Part shown: positions 6,908 to 7,426 of the stretch, in pieces
How the letters are laid out: every line of letters starts with the position of its first letter
How positions within the stretch are numbered: the stretch's first letter is position 1
Source: Helicobacteraceae bacterium
GTDB taxonomy: Bacteria > Campylobacterota > Campylobacteria > Campylobacterales > Sulfurimonadaceae
Length of the DNA stretch: 7,426 nt
Reading direction: 5' to 3'
NCBI GenBank assembly: GCA_015488075.1
Contig: WFOM01000206.1
Span: 1-7,426, forward strand
The notes under the pieces: generated by a model
Databases searched by the model: none
The model's input: only the letters and a program-made list of their open reading frames with translations
What the model was told of the DNA's origin: nothing
Made by a program: the position numbers and the translations under genes

Positions 6908-6913
6908 TAGAAT
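6908..6913 (+). promoter_or_regulatory. Possible -10 box of tRNA-Val
   Basis: TAGAAT on the + strand, preceded by a T-rich stretch and TTG, lies 23 bases upstream of the mature tRNA 5' end. This would give a short leader removed by RNase P. It is the best -10 candidate in the interval between divergent pckA and the tRNA, but only a one-mismatch hexamer. Confidence 0.35.
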
Positions 6914-6936
6914 TCCGTTTGTAATTATTTTCTCTT

Positions 6937-7011
6937 GCTCAGTTAACTCAGCGGTAGAGTGCCACCTTGACATGGTGGTGGTCACTGGTTCAAATCCAGT
7001 ACTGAGCACCA
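6937..7011 (+). tRNA. tRNA-Val (anticodon GAC)
   Basis: The 75 bases fold into a full cloverleaf. The acceptor stem GCTCAGT pairs with ACTGAGC over 7 bp, the D stem is ACTC/GAGT, and the anticodon stem CCACC/GGTGG closes the loop TTGACAT with anticodon GAC (34-36), reading GUC and GUU valine codons. The T stem ACTGG/CCAGT closes a TTCAAAT loop. Discriminator A (7008) and CCA (7009-7011) are encoded in the gene. It stands alone, divergent from pckA and convergent with the beta-barrel gene that ends 16 bp downstream. No direct repeat of the tRNA 3' end is seen in the window, so there is no sign that it was used as an integration site here. Confidence 0.97.
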
Positions 7012-7027
7012 CTTATTATATCTTACA

Positions 7028-7426
7028 TTAAAAATCCATAGTGTATTTGAAGATCAAACTTGCATATCCGCTTATAAGGTTGTCAAAAGTATATGTTATA
7101 TTGTTTTTTATGTTTGATATATTGAGTTTTGAGTATCTTCCGCCGATTTCCAGATCAAGTGTTTCGCCAAGATGTATGTTAAACCCTGCGTCTCCGCCTA
7201 TATATGAGTTTGAAACTTTTCTGTAAAAGTTTTCACCGTATCCTTTGAATCTGCTCATAAATATACCCGTATTTGCTCCAAGGAAAAAGTTTGCTACTTT
7301 TGAAAAGTTAAAAAGATACTGAAACTCTATACCGGCAGTTGTAAGATAATCGTATCCCGATTTTGGAAAGTAGTATCTTCCGCTTAAAAAGAGTCTGTAG
7401 TTATCACTTTGAGCACCTATTTTTAT
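7028..7426 (-). CDS. Outer-membrane beta-barrel protein, C-terminal part (5' end beyond window)
   Basis: The frame is open to the right edge of the window, giving 132 visible residues; the ATG at 7258 is internal. The visible part consists of alternating aromatic/polar strands joined by short Asn/Ser/Gly turns, for example YRLFLSGRYYF, AGIEFQYLFNF, VANFFLGANTGIF, SYIGGDAGFNIHLG and LDLEIGGRYSKL. It ends FDNLISGYASLIFKYTMDF with a C-terminal Phe. This is the classic closing strand of a Gram-negative outer-membrane barrel recognised by the BAM complex, and the IGGDAGFNIHL/EIGGRYS part resembles small OmpA/OmpW-like 8-stranded barrels. The specific family and function cannot be told from this fragment. 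It ends 16 bp from the convergent tRNA-Val. Confidence 0.8.
   Translation of the reverse strand: MKIGAQSDNYRLFLSGRYYFPKSGYDYLTTAGIEFQYLFNFSKVANFFLGANTGIFMSRFKGYGENFYRKVSNSYIGGDAGFNIHLGETLDLEIGGRYSKLNISNIKNNITYTFDNLISGYASLIFKYTMDF

Noticed and set aside
6937..7011. tRNA-Val as an integration site for a mobile element
   Set aside because: No second copy of the tRNA 3' end, integrase or composition change is visible in the window.

Overview
The window is AT-rich, gene-dense bacterial chromosome. The protein styles (MnmG tail, LepA, Prs, ATP-type PckA), the low-GC codon use, the weak -35 / strong TATAAT promoters and the small 4.5S-type SRP RNA all suggest a member of the Campylobacterota (Epsilonproteobacteria), plausibly a Sulfurimonas- or Arcobacter-like free-living species. 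The genus is inference only.

Layout: on the + strand, the tail of mnmG (2-367) is followed by a short nucleoside phosphorylase/nucleosidase-fold gene (500-1006). Between them, on the opposite strand, lies a complete small SRP RNA gene (ffs, about 370-470) with its own TATAAT box. From 1011 to 6767 everything is on the - strand: pckA -> Fur/PerR-family regulator -> a beta-barrel outer-membrane protein, packed with 1-bp or overlapping junctions, then prs -> lepA behind their own -10 box. A + strand tRNA-Val(GAC) lies at 6937-7011, and the 3' part of a second outer-membrane beta-barrel gene enters from the right edge on the - strand (7028-7426).

The genes are mostly housekeeping: tRNA wobble modification (MnmG), protein targeting (SRP RNA), translation (LepA/EF4), PRPP supply (Prs) and gluconeogenesis/anaplerosis (PckA). 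The less ordinary parts are the peroxide-sensor-like regulator co-transcribed with pckA and an unrecognised outer-membrane protein, and the junction downstream of lepA.

That junction (1011-1209) is the most unusual structure. The last 50 bp of lepA occur twice, 149 bp apart, with 7 mismatches. Five of these are synonymous codon changes, one exchanges stop codons and only one changes an amino acid. The outer copy is an orphan tail that once evolved as real coding sequence. The 99 bp between the copies is rich in inverted repeats. This looks like the scar of a gene-end-restoring insertion or of allelic replacement of lepA. I found no CRISPR array, transposase or complete novel defence system in this window.
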